Shown here: positions 18,854-28,713 of the stretch, piece by piece
Position numbering within the stretch: position 1 is the first letter of the stretch
Layout of the letters: each line of letters opens with the position of its first letter
NCBI GenBank assembly: GCA_963842395.1
Contig: CAWJGJ010000002.1
Span: 1-64,000, forward strand
From: ZC4RG19 sp963842395
Lineage (GTDB): Bacteria; Actinomycetota; Acidimicrobiia; Acidimicrobiales; VFJN01
Reading direction: 5' to 3'
Length of the DNA stretch: 64,000 bases
The notes under the pieces: generated by a model
Told to the model about the DNA's origin: nothing
The model's database searches: none
Seen by the model: the letters and a program-made list of their open reading frames with translations, nothing else
Translations under genes and position numbers: made by a program

Positions 18854-20272
18854 GTGCCACCTGTCCAGACCGACAGGAACGCCCAGTACGGGCCGCCCCT
18901 GGTCAACCAGAAGTACACCCCGCTGGCCAACGTCGTGTGGGCGCCGGCGGACACGCCGTTCTACAGCGGGCTGCTCGACTTCCGGCGCAACACCCTGTGG
19001 AACGCGAACTACCTGCCCAAGCCGCTGATGCTGCAGGCCCGCAACTGGGCCGCCATCGATGCCGCCGAGTCCGGCGTCGGCCGCCAGCCCCCGCTCGTGG
19101 TCGTGTCCAGCAACCGGGCCAACTGGATCGCCGGCGGCCTGGCCGCGGCGGACCTCGAGATGAACATGCAGAACGGCGGCAACAACTTCGCCGGCCCCAG
19201 CGACTTCCACGCCCTGGCCGCCTTCAGCGGGCAGAACCGGTCTTCGCCCATCTACACCCCCTGCCGGCAGGGCCCCGTCGTTCCCGGTGGGCCCACCCGC
19301 GGTGTCTACGTGGTCGTCCACGCCTCCGAGTACCAGACCTACCAGGCGGCGCTCGACCCGCCCGGTGCGCCCACCGGCATCACCGTGATCGGCTGGGACT
19401 TCCAGCGCCCGACCAACGCCCACCACTGGATCATGGGCTTCGGGGCCAGCCGCTTCGCCGCTATGGAGCTCTGCAAGGACCTGCGGGGCCGGCGCAACGC
19501 CACCTGGAACAAGACCTGGCTGATCGACGACAACGTCGTCTACGTCACCAACTTCCCAGGCTGGAACGCCATCGAGGTGGCGATGAACGCCGCGCCGGTG
19601 GCCTCGGCGGCCGCCTTCGTGGGCGGGACGCTGGCCGAGCCGTTCGCCGCGGCCCGCAACTACGCCCGCGCCAACATCAACCTGGCGCCGCCGGCCGCGG
19701 CGCCGGCGGTTCCGCCGGGGGCGGGCATCATCCAGCAGCTGGCCTGCTGGAACGTCGACAATTTCAACGCCAACCGCCGGAACTTCGGGGTGGTGTTCCT
19801 GGCGTCGGCCGAGGACCTCAGCATGACCAACCTGTTCCTCCAGCAGGGCATCCCCTACCGCTTCTACGGGAACATGCGGGTGGAGAAGGAGGTGGCGGCC
19901 CCCGACGGCGCCATCGCCGCGGGCAACCACCGGCGCGGCTTCAACGCCTGGATCACCGGCCTGGAGAGCACCGCGGCAGCGGCCCCGGGAGCCAACCCAC
20001 CGCCCCCCATCCAGGTGCAGCCGGCCAACCCGGGAGACGGCGGCGTGCAGCTGCTGAGCGACTACATCGTCAACCGGGTGCTGCCCAACTCCATCCAGCA
20101 AGCCCGGGCCGGGGTGGTGGCGGTGCAGAACGAGGGCAAGTCGCACGGGGTCGAGCAGATCGCCACCGGCGCGATCCAGCGGGGTTGGGTCGCCCCGGCC
20201 ACGATCCAGCGGACGTTCCAGCTCAACGGCCCGGCCACGTTCCAGCGCGTGGTCCGCGTGACCCGGGCCTGA
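18854..20272 (+). CDS. Paralogous protein 1 with glycosyltransferase-like DDN motif
   Basis: 472 residues, GTG start with GAGGAGGGGA upstream, no signal peptide. After a conserved N-terminus (YGPPLVNQKYTPL) comes a layout like a GT-A glycosyltransferase: PPLVVVSSNRANW, GVYVVVHASEYQTY, TVIGWDFQR, GFGASRFAAMELCKDL, then WLIDDN with Asp225-Asp226-Asn227 where a metal/nucleotide-sugar DxD motif would be. The C-terminal half (IIQQLACWNVDNF, LFLQQGIPYRFY, GVEQIATGAIQRGW) is of unknown fold. It is colinear with the protein at 20502. A GT-A assignment is inference from motif order; a non-catalytic structural role is the alternative. Confidence 0.7.
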   Translation: MPPVQTDRNAQYGPPLVNQKYTPLANVVWAPADTPFYSGLLDFRRNTLWNANYLPKPLMLQARNWAAIDAAESGVGRQPPLVVVSSNRANWIAGGLAAADLEMNMQNGGNNFAGPSDFHALAAFSGQNRSSPIYTPCRQGPVVPGGPTRGVYVVVHASEYQTYQAALDPPGAPTGITVIGWDFQRPTNAHHWIMGFGASRFAAMELCKDLRGRRNATWNKTWLIDDNVVYVTNFPGWNAIEVAMNAAPVASAAAFVGGTLAEPFAAARNYARANINLAPPAAAPAVPPGAGIIQQLACWNVDNFNANRRNFGVVFLASAEDLSMTNLFLQQGIPYRFYGNMRVEKEVAAPDGAIAAGNHRRGFNAWITGLESTAAAAPGANPPPPIQVQPANPGDGGVQLLSDYIVNRVLPNSIQQARAGVVAVQNEGKSHGVEQIATGAIQRGWVAPATIQRTFQLNGPATFQRVVRVTRA

Positions 20273-20304
20273 CGATGCGGGGATGACGCGTCCGCCAGAG
20301 GGCA

Positions 20305-20334
20305 TTGCGGACGATACCTCACGTTGCGTACAGT
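20305..20334 (+). promoter_or_regulatory. Promoter of second DDN-motif gene and giant operon
   Basis: TTGCGG and TACAGT are spaced 18 bases apart, with the same CCTCACnTTnCG-TACAGT-nnnC(T/A)CnACTC core as the promoter at 18774. It lies about 170 bases before the start codon at 20502, leaving a long leader. It probably drives the whole 15-kb overlapping operon. Confidence 0.6.
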
Positions 20335-20501
20335 TCTCACCACTCGACAGCGCGGCGGCGTAGGCGGGCTGTCGAGGCAGGCGGCAGACATCAGGAGAAG
20401 AGGCGGCCCGGGGTGGTCCGGGCCGAGGCAGCCACGTCGGGCGGGTCGTCAGGCCGCGCCCGGGCACCTGTGGCGGGGCCGCGCGCCCCGGAGGGGGAGC
20501 G

Positions 20502-21908
20502 ATGGCGGTCAGCACCGACAAGAACACGGCCTACGGACCGCCCCTCGTCAACCAGAAGTACGCCCCGCTCCAGAACATCCAATGGGTGGCCGGCGACCAG
20601 GCCCTCTACTCCGGGATGCTCAACCTCCGGCGCAACGCCCTCGTCAACGCCAACTACCTTCCCCGGACCCTCGGGCTCGCCAGCCGGAACTGGGTCAACA
20701 TCGACGCCGACGAGGCTACGGCCGGCCGGCAGCCACCCCTGGTCATCGTGTCGAGCAACCGCTCGGGCTGGATCCGCGACGGTCTGGCGGCCGTCAACGC
20801 CCAGATCGCCGGGCTCAACGTCGCGGCGGGTCACTTCAACGGCCCCAGCGACTACCGGGCACTGGCGGCCAACGCCGGCCAGCTGCAGGGCTCGCCCATC
20901 TACACCCCCCTCCGCCAGGGGGCCCCGCTGCCCCTCAACCGGGGCATCTACGTGGTCGTCCACAGCTCCGAGTACACCCGCTACCGCGACCGCCTCGACC
21001 CGATCGGCGCCCCCACCGGCATCAAGGTCATCGGCTGGGACTTCCAGCGCAACCCCGGCCAGAACGAGCGGGTCGTGGGCTTCGGGGCCAGCCGCTACGC
21101 CGCCATGGAGTTCTGCAAGGACCTACAGGCCAACCACGGCGCGGTGTGGAACAAGGCGTGGCTCATCGACGACAACGTCGTCTTCGTCACCAACTTCCCG
21201 GGCTGGAACCTGATCGAGCAGGCCATGAACGTCGCGCCGGTGTCCGCGGCCGGCGGGTTCATGGGCGGCACCCTGGCCGAGGCGTTCCTCACGGTGCGCA
21301 ACTTCGCCCGGCAGAACATCAACCTGGCCCCACCGGGGGCGGTGGTGGCCCCGGGGCCCGCCAACATCATCCAGCAGCTGTCGTGCTGGAACGTCGACAT
21401 GTTCGTCAACAACCATCGGAACTTCGGACCCGTCTTCATGAACTCGGCCGAGGACCTCAGCATCACCAACCTGTTCATCCAGCAGGGCATCCCCTACCGA
21501 CACTGGCAGAACATGCACGTCTGGAAGGAGACCACCACCTACGACGGGGCCAACACGGTCGGCAACGCCCGCCGCAGCCTGGCCGCCTGGATCACCGGCC
21601 TGGAGAGCGCTGCTGCGGGCGCTCCGGGCGCCCCTCCGCCACCACCGATCGACGTGCAACCGGCCCAGGCGGTCGACGGGGGCGTCCAGCTCCTCAGCAC
21701 CTTCGTGACCACCCGGGTCCTGCCCCACTCCTCGCTGCATGCCCAGGCGCTCAACGTCGACGTGCAGAACGAGGCCAAGGCCCACGGGGTCGAGCAGATC
21801 ACCTGCGGGGCCATCCTCCGGGGCTGGATCAGCCCCCTGGCCCGCCAACAGACCTTCCAGCTCAACGGTGCTGCCGGGGCGCAGGTCATCAACCGGGCGA
21901 ACGTCTGA
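20502..21908 (+). CDS. Paralogous protein 2 with glycosyltransferase-like DDN motif
   Basis: 468 residues; ATG behind GGAGGGGGAG. It is colinear with the 18854 protein, including the N-terminal YGPPLVNQKYAPL, GIYVVVHSSEYTRY, VIGWDFQR, GFGASRYAAMEFCKDL and WLIDDN with Asp223-Asp224-Asn225. The strict retention of the DDN segment and the C-terminal HGVEQITCGAILRGW suggests function in both copies. Its stop overlaps the next ATG (TGATG), so it is the first gene of a coupled six-gene operon and is probably a functional part of whatever that operon builds. GT-A activity is inference. Confidence 0.72.
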   Translation: MAVSTDKNTAYGPPLVNQKYAPLQNIQWVAGDQALYSGMLNLRRNALVNANYLPRTLGLASRNWVNIDADEATAGRQPPLVIVSSNRSGWIRDGLAAVNAQIAGLNVAAGHFNGPSDYRALAANAGQLQGSPIYTPLRQGAPLPLNRGIYVVVHSSEYTRYRDRLDPIGAPTGIKVIGWDFQRNPGQNERVVGFGASRYAAMEFCKDLQANHGAVWNKAWLIDDNVVFVTNFPGWNLIEQAMNVAPVSAAGGFMGGTLAEAFLTVRNFARQNINLAPPGAVVAPGPANIIQQLSCWNVDMFVNNHRNFGPVFMNSAEDLSITNLFIQQGIPYRHWQNMHVWKETTTYDGANTVGNARRSLAAWITGLESAAAGAPGAPPPPPIDVQPAQAVDGGVQLLSTFVTTRVLPHSSLHAQALNVDVQNEAKAHGVEQITCGAILRGWISPLARQQTFQLNGAAGAQVINRANV

Positions 21909-24900
21909 TGGCCGTCGACCTCGCCGCCGTCGCCCAGGGGCTCCGGGCCCAGGCCACCGCCTCCCGCACGCTAGTGCTCGATGGGCGGGTCCTGACCGAC
22001 CCGGTGCGGGCCGACCTGCGGCTGGCCTTCGGCCTGGCGGCCGGGGCCGACGTGACCGTCGCCGGCGTGCAGGCGTCCGACGTCCCCGACCCGGTGGGCG
22101 GGACGATCACGATCACGGCCGGCACCGCGGCGCTCCTGCGCCAGACCGCGCTGCCTGCCACCCTGGAGCTCTCGGCCAGCCCCGACGGCCAGACGCTGGA
22201 GCTGGTCGTCGGGGCCACCATGGCCTCGGGGTGGGCGTTCCCCGCCTCGTTCCCGGCCGTCGCCGAGCTGTTCCCGTTCGACCTCCTGCCGGTGACCGGG
22301 GCCCACTTCCTGTTCGCCACCTCGGCCCGCACCGCCCACCCGTGGCCCGGCGACGCCTCGGCCTCGCTCGACCTGGCGGCCGGCCTCAACTTCGCCGGCC
22401 ACACCGGGTTGTCGGCGTTCCCGGCCATCGGCCAGGTGCTCGGCAACCTTGTCGGCCCGCAGGACTACCGCCTGTGGGGCCTGTTCGGGCCCACGGCCAC
22501 CGACCCCCTGCCCGTGGGCAGCATCCGGGCTCCGCTGGCGTCGGGCACCTTCGCGGTGGGCGCCGCCCCCAACGCCCTCACCCTGGCCAACCCGGCCGTG
22601 GCCGTGGTCGTCGGGCCCACGCCCGCCGACGGCGGCTTCCAGCCGGTCGACCTCCAGGTGCAGGCCGACTTCCAGGAGGTGCTGCAGGTCTCGATCAGCG
22701 TCCCCGTCGTCGGCACCACCATCGGCGTCGGCACCGACCCGCTCCCGAACCGGGGCGACATCGACACGATCATCGAGGCGCTGCCGGGCGGGCAGGGCTT
22801 CCGCCAGCTGGTCCCGGCCGAGCTGCACGACGTGTTCGCCGAGGTCGGCCTCGACCACTTCGGCCTCGTCCTCGACCCCACCACCCCCAAGGTCACCTAC
22901 CTCACGCTGGCGCTGGGCACCACGGCGCCGTGGACGGTGATCGACGACGTCCTCGTGCTCGAGTCGGTGGGCCTGCGGGCCGAGGTCCTCGACCCCACTG
23001 GGATCGACCTGACCCAGGTCACGGTCACCGCCGAGGCCGACTTCCTGCCCGACGTGTTCCCCGGCCGGTTCGACTTCCTGGTCGCACTGCAGAAGGCGGG
23101 GGGCAGCGCCTGGGAGGTCGAGGCGGTCAGCGGCGCCTACTTCGGCCCCCTCGACCTGGGCACCCTGGTCGAGAAGCTGCTCGGCAGCGCCGACAGCGTC
23201 CCGGCCGAGCTGCACGACATCCAGATCGCCGACTTCGGGGTCGCCGCCCGCCGGCCTGCCGCCGGCCAGCCCTACGACTACACCTTCTGGGGGACGGCCC
23301 GGGCCGCCCTCCCGGCGGTGGACGGCAGCGCCTTCGGCGCCGAGCTCTACGTGCTGATGAGCAAGACGCCCACCAGCTACGCGGTGCACCTCGCGGGCGC
23401 GGCGGCCATCGGCTCGTCGGCGTTCACGGTCACCCTCGACCTGGCCACGGCCGGCTCCCAGCTGTCCGCCTCGTGGACCGGCACCGGCGACCCGCTGGGC
23501 TTCGCCGACATCGCGCGGGTGTTCGGCTGGTACGACCTCCCGGCCATCCCGCCCAGCTTCGACCTGGGGCTCGACTCGGCCGCCTTCACGCTGGGCTACC
23601 ACGCCGGGGCCACCGCCTTCCTGATGGGCGCCCACTCGGTGAACTACGGCTCGGCCGTGTTCCAGACCGACGTCGTGGGCACCCAGCGGGTGATGGCCTT
23701 CGGGGTCGACGTGCCCCTGCACGTGACCCTGGCCGACATCCCGCTGGTGGGCGACAAGCTGCCCGGCGGCGACCAGCTCGGCATCGCCGGCATCGGCGCC
23801 TGGCTGGTGTCGCGGCCGCTGACCAAGGCCGAGGTGGGCCAGCTCAACCGAGGCAACACCCTGCCGGCCACCGAGCCCCGGCTGCCCGACCGCGACATCA
23901 CCACCACGGCCACGCTGTTCGGCTCCCTGCTGCTGGGCGGCGCCGCCCAGGCCGTCGACATCCCGGTGGGCGCCCCACCGACCCCGCCTCCGCAGCCCCC
24001 TCGGGCCCTGCCCGCCCCGGGAGCGCCGGCCATCCCCGCCGCTCCCGCGGGGATGGCCGGGGGCGGCACCCCACCGGCGACGCCGTCGGACCTCACCACC
24101 TGGTGGAGCGTGGAGCGGACCTTCGGGGTCTTCACCATCCACCGGGTCGGCCTCGAGTACCGCACCGACGGCTCCAACACGCTGTTCGTCACCCTCGACG
24201 CCGCCATCGCCCTCGGCCCCCTCGCCGTCGACATGCTGGGCCTGGCCCTGGGCTCGCCGCTCGACCACTTCGCCCCCGCCTTCCAGCTCCGGGGCCTGGG
24301 CGTCGCCTACGACGCCCCGCCCCTCAAGATCTCGGGGGCGCTCTACGCCCTGCCGGCGAACCAGCTCGGCACCGGCGTCGAGTTCCAGTACGACGGCACC
24401 GTCGTGGTCGAGGCCGCCAGCTTTGGGCTGGCCGCCGTCGCCTCCTACGCCCAGCAGACCGACGGGTCAGCGTCGCTGTTCGTCTTCGCCCAGCTCCGCC
24501 TGCCCCTGGGCGGGCCCCCGGCGTTCTTCGTGACCGGGCTGATGGCCGGCTTCGGGTTCAACCGGGCGCTGACCCTGCCGGCCCAGGACGAGGTCCTGAG
24601 CTTCCCGCTACTGGTCCTCGACGCCGCCCCCGGCCCGGGCCAGCCCGCCCCGGCGTCGGACCCGGCCCACGTGCTGGCGGTCCTGGAGGGCACCGCCGCC
24701 CCGCCCAACGGGCAGGCCAAGGCGTGGATCGCCCCCCGCTCGGGGACCAACTGGCTGGCGGTCGGCCTGGAGTTCACGTCCTTCGAGCTGGTGCAGAGCC
24801 GGGCCATGCTGGTGGCCGAGTGGGGCGACGAGCTGGTCCTGGCCCTGCTGGGCCTGTCCACCCTGCGGCTGCCGCAGGGCGCCCCCGACGCCGAGACCTA

Positions 24901-26305
24901 CGTGTTCGTCGAGCTGGAGCTGGAGGCGGTCCTGCGCCCCCAGACCGGCTTCTTCGGCCTCACCGCGATCCTGAGCCCCAACAGCTACGTGATCGCCCCG
25001 GCCGCCAAGCTAACGGGCGGCTTCGCCTTCTTCCTCTGGTACGGCGACAACCTCAACGCCGGCCAGTTCGCCATCACCATCGGCGGCTACCACCCGGCGT
25101 TCCGCCCGCCCCCGTTCTTCCCCCAGGTGCCCCGGGTCGGGTTCGGCTGGGCGGTCAGCGACCTGGTGTCGATCAAGGGCAGCGCCTACTTCGCCCTCAC
25201 CACGTCGTGCGTGATGGCCGGCGGCGGCCTCGAGGTGCTGTTCCAGTCTGGCAACCTCAGCGCCTGGTTCACCGCCCAGGCCGACCTGCTGGTGTCGTGG
25301 AACCCGTTCTCGTTCCAGGCCGGGATCGCCGTCAGCATCGGCGTCGCCTACAAGCTCGACATCTTCGGGATCAGCAAGACGATCAGCCTCAGCCTGGGCG
25401 CCTCGGTCAGCCTGTGGGGCCCACCCACCGGCGGCACCGTGACCGTCCACCTGTGGATCGTGTCGTTCACCGTCGACTTCGGGGCCGGCCAGGGGTCGGT
25501 GGCGACCGATCCGCTGTCCAAGCCCGAGTTCGCCGACCTGCTGCCGGCCAAGGCCCTCACCGCCGCCGTGACCGGCGGGCTCAAGAGCTCGGCCACCGAC
25601 CCCGACCACGCCGGCCAGGACGTGTGGGTGGTCCGCACCGGCGGCTTCTCGTTCAGCACCGAGTCGGCGGTGCCGGCCACCACCCTCGCCTACGGCGGGG
25701 CGAACGCCACCGCGGTCACCACGGTCGCCACCGGCGCCACCCTCGACGTACGGCCCATGGACGTGAAGGCCACCACCGCCACCCACACGGTGCGGGTCCA
25801 GCGCCTCGACGACGGCAGCTGGCACGACCTGACCACATGGTCGCCGACCGTCAGCCACCGCAGGGTGCCGGCCTCGCTGTGGGGCGAGCCCCACACCGAC
25901 GCCCAGGGGCACTTCACCCAGCTACCGCCCACGCCCTCGAACGACCTGGTCGACGGGACGGCGGTCGGGGCCTCGTTCCGGCTGCCCGGCCCCGAGCTGG
26001 GCGCCACCACCGGGGTGATCGAGCTGCGCGAGGTGGCCTACGAGCCGGTGGCCGACCCGGGCCGGCTGCCGATCGACCCGGCCGTCGCCCCCACCGACGA
26101 CTTCCTGCCGGTGCCGTCGGCCACGTCGATCGGGCAGGTGGCGCAGGTGGGCACCGGCAGCGCGGCCGGCGGCCGCACCGGGCTGCTGGGGGCGCTGAGC
26201 GCCGCCCAGCTCTACGACGGTGGGAGCGACCCGATGACGACGCTGGGCGCCGACGCCGAGCACCTGTTCACAGACCCGCCGCTGCTGGTGGAGGCGACGC
26301 CGTGA
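21908..26305 (+). CDS. Giant DUF6603-like beta-rich protein
   Basis: 1465 residues, no signal peptide and no membrane helix. The N-terminal half consists of repeated beta-rich segments (DVTVAGVQASDVPDP, GLRAEVLDPTGIDLTQV and similar). A Pro-rich hinge near residue 700 leads to a second half (~740-1210) whose WWSVERTFGVFTIHRVGLEY, LGVAYDAPPLKISGALY and LTGGFAFFLWYG segments resemble DUF6603. That domain occurs in very large bacterial and fungal proteins of unknown function. The start overlaps the previous stop by one base and the end overlaps the next start by four. Length and composition suggest a structural or carrier role; no catalytic motif is evident. Confidence 0.72.
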   Translation: MAVDLAAVAQGLRAQATASRTLVLDGRVLTDPVRADLRLAFGLAAGADVTVAGVQASDVPDPVGGTITITAGTAALLRQTALPATLELSASPDGQTLELVVGATMASGWAFPASFPAVAELFPFDLLPVTGAHFLFATSARTAHPWPGDASASLDLAAGLNFAGHTGLSAFPAIGQVLGNLVGPQDYRLWGLFGPTATDPLPVGSIRAPLASGTFAVGAAPNALTLANPAVAVVVGPTPADGGFQPVDLQVQADFQEVLQVSISVPVVGTTIGVGTDPLPNRGDIDTIIEALPGGQGFRQLVPAELHDVFAEVGLDHFGLVLDPTTPKVTYLTLALGTTAPWTVIDDVLVLESVGLRAEVLDPTGIDLTQVTVTAEADFLPDVFPGRFDFLVALQKAGGSAWEVEAVSGAYFGPLDLGTLVEKLLGSADSVPAELHDIQIADFGVAARRPAAGQPYDYTFWGTARAALPAVDGSAFGAELYVLMSKTPTSYAVHLAGAAAIGSSAFTVTLDLATAGSQLSASWTGTGDPLGFADIARVFGWYDLPAIPPSFDLGLDSAAFTLGYHAGATAFLMGAHSVNYGSAVFQTDVVGTQRVMAFGVDVPLHVTLADIPLVGDKLPGGDQLGIAGIGAWLVSRPLTKAEVGQLNRGNTLPATEPRLPDRDITTTATLFGSLLLGGAAQAVDIPVGAPPTPPPQPPRALPAPGAPAIPAAPAGMAGGGTPPATPSDLTTWWSVERTFGVFTIHRVGLEYRTDGSNTLFVTLDAAIALGPLAVDMLGLALGSPLDHFAPAFQLRGLGVAYDAPPLKISGALYALPANQLGTGVEFQYDGTVVVEAASFGLAAVASYAQQTDGSASLFVFAQLRLPLGGPPAFFVTGLMAGFGFNRALTLPAQDEVLSFPLLVLDAAPGPGQPAPASDPAHVLAVLEGTAAPPNGQAKAWIAPRSGTNWLAVGLEFTSFELVQSRAMLVAEWGDELVLALLGLSTLRLPQGAPDAETYVFVELELEAVLRPQTGFFGLTAILSPNSYVIAPAAKLTGGFAFFLWYGDNLNAGQFAITIGGYHPAFRPPPFFPQVPRVGFGWAVSDLVSIKGSAYFALTTSCVMAGGGLEVLFQSGNLSAWFTAQADLLVSWNPFSFQAGIAVSIGVAYKLDIFGISKTISLSLGASVSLWGPPTGGTVTVHLWIVSFTVDFGAGQGSVATDPLSKPEFADLLPAKALTAAVTGGLKSSATDPDHAGQDVWVVRTGGFSFSTESAVPATTLAYGGANATAVTTVATGATLDVRPMDVKATTATHTVRVQRLDDGSWHDLTTWSPTVSHRRVPASLWGEPHTDAQGHFTQLPPTPSNDLVDGTAVGASFRLPGPELGATTGVIELREVAYEPVADPGRLPIDPAVAPTDDFLPVPSATSIGQVAQVGTGSAAGGRTGLLGALSAAQLYDGGSDPMTTLGADAEHLFTDPPLLVEATP

Positions 26306-28713
26306 CCGACACGTCGACCGACGCCCCGGCCGCCCCGGCCGCCCCGGCCGCCGCCGAGGCCATCCCGCCGGTGGCGGTGGGCGACGTCCAACTCTACGAC
26401 GACTACGTCCCGGCCGTCTTCGGCGGCGACTACCAGATCACGGTCGGCCACGACGCCCCGGCCGTGCTGTCCCAGCCGGCCACTGCCGCCCAGCGCTTCA
26501 CGGTCAGCGCCCCCCAGTTCGCCGTCGACCCGGGCGAGGTCGTCCAGTCCTACCCGCCCGACTGCAGCACCGGGCAGTTCGGCGACGTCCTCCCCTTCGT
26601 GGTGCTCTCCACCCCCGAGCTGCCCTGGGAGCGCGAGGTGCCCACCCCGGGCACCCCCTGGCTCGCGCTGCTGGTGCTGGGCGACGACGAGATCATCGGC
26701 GGTACCGGCCCCACCCGGATCACCATCGCCACCGTCGGCGCCTACCAGGGGCTGACCGACGCGCTCGTGCCGGTGGTGCCACGCGAGAGCGACGTGGCCG
26801 CCACCAGCGTGTGCAGCTACGTCGAGCTGTCGGCCGCCACCTTCACCGCCGTCGTGCCCCGGGCCGACGAGACACGCTGGCTCGCCCACGTCCGGGTGGT
26901 CAACCCCGGCGACAAGGCGCTGCAGGGCTTCGTGCAGGACGGCACCTTCTCGGTCGTGGTGGCCAACCGATTCCCGTCCACCCCGGCCGCCGACCAGCCC
27001 GCCACCCGCAACATCGCCCACCTGGTGTCGGTCGAGGGCTGGGCGCCGTGGATGGTCGACCAGCCCGTGTTCACCCGCTCCGGCAAGGTCGACGGCAACC
27101 CGGTGCTCGACAAGGTGGCGCTGGTGTCCCTGGCCAGCTGGACGTTCCAGTCGGTGGCCGACCCGGCCGAGGACTTCGCCGGCCTCGCCCTCGACCTGCT
27201 GGCCAACGAGTACGACCCCGCCACCGGCACCCACCACCCCGACGACCTGTGGCTCCGGATGCGCCCGCCCGCGCTCGACACCAAGGTGCCGACCAACGCC
27301 GAGGTCGTGCGGCGGGTGATGGAGGGGTTCGTCCCCCTGGCGTACAGCACCCGCACCGGCGAGGGCACCGTGGCCTGGTACCGGGGGCCGCTCGTGCCCG
27401 TGTGCACCGAGCCCGTGGCCAAGGACGGGCCGTTCCTCAGCGCCGACGCCGCCATGGCCTACGACCCGGCCCACGGCGTCTTCGACCTGTCGCTGTCGGC
27501 CGCCTGGCAGATCGGCCGGCTGGCCGCCCTCTCCGACCGCTCGTTCGGCACCGCCCTCTACGAGCTGCGCCGCCGCCTCCACCTGGTCACCGACCGGCTC
27601 GCCGACCGCCTGGCCCGCGACCACTTCGACACGCCCGCCGACCTGGCCGAGCTGGCCGCCTCCGGCCTGCTCGCCGATCAGGTCCTCAAGGTGCTCGACG
27701 CCGACCTGCTCCACGACATCGGCCAGGGCCACGCCCCCGTCCCCACGCCGCCGCCCGACCCCGAGCCGCCCGACAGCGACCCCAAGGCGGCGCTGGTCAA
27801 CTTCCTGGGCGAGACCGCCAACCAGGAGGCGGTGCTGGGGCTGGTCGCCGACGACCTCGACCCGGTGGCCCAGTGGCTGGCCCGGCTGCTGCTGCTGGAG
27901 ATGGTGCCGTTCGAGCACCTGGTACCCGACCCGGCCATGCTGCCGCTGGTCGCCCCGGCCGCCGCCGGCCCGGCGGCGCCGCCGGTCACGGGCTCGGTGC
28001 GGTTCTTCTACGTCGACCCCAACTGGACCGGGGCGCTGCTCGACGGGGCCACCAGCATCGGCCTCGGCTCCAGCCTCCAGACGTTCTTCCACCAGATGAC
28101 CGCCCCCGTCGTGGCGGCGGCCGCTGCCGAGGCGGCCGCCGTGCGGCGCAGCACCCTCCAGGGCGCCGACCCCGGGCCGGGCGACGGGCCACCGGGCCTG
28201 GTGGCCGGGATGCTCCTCCGGTCGCCGCTGGTCACCGGCTGGCCCAACCTGGCCGTCCGGCCCCTCGAGGCCGACGGCACCACGCTGCTCAAGACCCTGC
28301 GCCTGGAGCGCATGGGGTCGGGCGTGCTGCTGGCCCTGTTCGACGGCGTGCCGTCGGAGGTGCTGATCAGCGAGCCCCAGGAGGGCTTCCGCTTCGGGCT
28401 CGACGAGGAGGGGCGGGTCGAACTGCGGAACCTCACCTCCACCGCCTCCAAGCTGGGCGCCCCGCTGGGGCCGCTGGTCGTGCGGCCGGCGGCCGGGCAG
28501 CCGGCGCCGTTCCTCCGGGCCGACGGGCGGGTGCTGCACCTGGCGCCCGGCTCGACCACGGGCCTGGTGCAGGGCGTGGTGGCGGCGCTGGTCGCCGCCG
28601 GCCAGACCGTCGTGCTCGGTGCCGGCCCCGGCACCCCGTTCGGGCCGGCGGCGTTCGCGCTGCAGGTCCTGAAGACACCCGAGGAGCTCAGCTTCGTGAC
28701 GGGGACCGTGTGA
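26302..28713 (+). CDS. Conserved operon protein of unknown function (803 aa)
   Basis: 803 residues; the GTG overlaps the previous stop as GTGA. The first ~20 residues are Ala/Pro-rich. A beta-rich N-terminal domain (GDVQLYDDYVPAVFGGDY, PWLALLVLGDDEI, TRWLAHVRVVNPGD) is followed from about residue 380 by a helical region (SLSAAWQIGRLAALSDRSFG, RRRLHLVTDRLADRLARDHF). A Pro-rich linker near 475 (PVPTPPPDPEPPDSDP) precedes a mixed C-terminal domain. No signal peptide, membrane helix or recognised catalytic motif. I do not recognise the family. Its fixed position between two other giant genes suggests a component of the same assembly. Confidence 0.7.
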   Translation: MTDTSTDAPAAPAAPAAAEAIPPVAVGDVQLYDDYVPAVFGGDYQITVGHDAPAVLSQPATAAQRFTVSAPQFAVDPGEVVQSYPPDCSTGQFGDVLPFVVLSTPELPWEREVPTPGTPWLALLVLGDDEIIGGTGPTRITIATVGAYQGLTDALVPVVPRESDVAATSVCSYVELSAATFTAVVPRADETRWLAHVRVVNPGDKALQGFVQDGTFSVVVANRFPSTPAADQPATRNIAHLVSVEGWAPWMVDQPVFTRSGKVDGNPVLDKVALVSLASWTFQSVADPAEDFAGLALDLLANEYDPATGTHHPDDLWLRMRPPALDTKVPTNAEVVRRVMEGFVPLAYSTRTGEGTVAWYRGPLVPVCTEPVAKDGPFLSADAAMAYDPAHGVFDLSLSAAWQIGRLAALSDRSFGTALYELRRRLHLVTDRLADRLARDHFDTPADLAELAASGLLADQVLKVLDADLLHDIGQGHAPVPTPPPDPEPPDSDPKAALVNFLGETANQEAVLGLVADDLDPVAQWLARLLLLEMVPFEHLVPDPAMLPLVAPAAAGPAAPPVTGSVRFFYVDPNWTGALLDGATSIGLGSSLQTFFHQMTAPVVAAAAAEAAAVRRSTLQGADPGPGDGPPGLVAGMLLRSPLVTGWPNLAVRPLEADGTTLLKTLRLERMGSGVLLALFDGVPSEVLISEPQEGFRFGLDEEGRVELRNLTSTASKLGAPLGPLVVRPAAGQPAPFLRADGRVLHLAPGSTTGLVQGVVAALVAAGQTVVLGAGPGTPFGPAAFALQVLKTPEELSFVTGTV

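Noticed and set aside
21971..24268. A 765-residue minus-strand frame inside the giant DUF6603-like gene
   Set aside because: Low-complexity Gly/Arg/Val sequence, no start context, fully inside a gene with family similarity on the plus strand.
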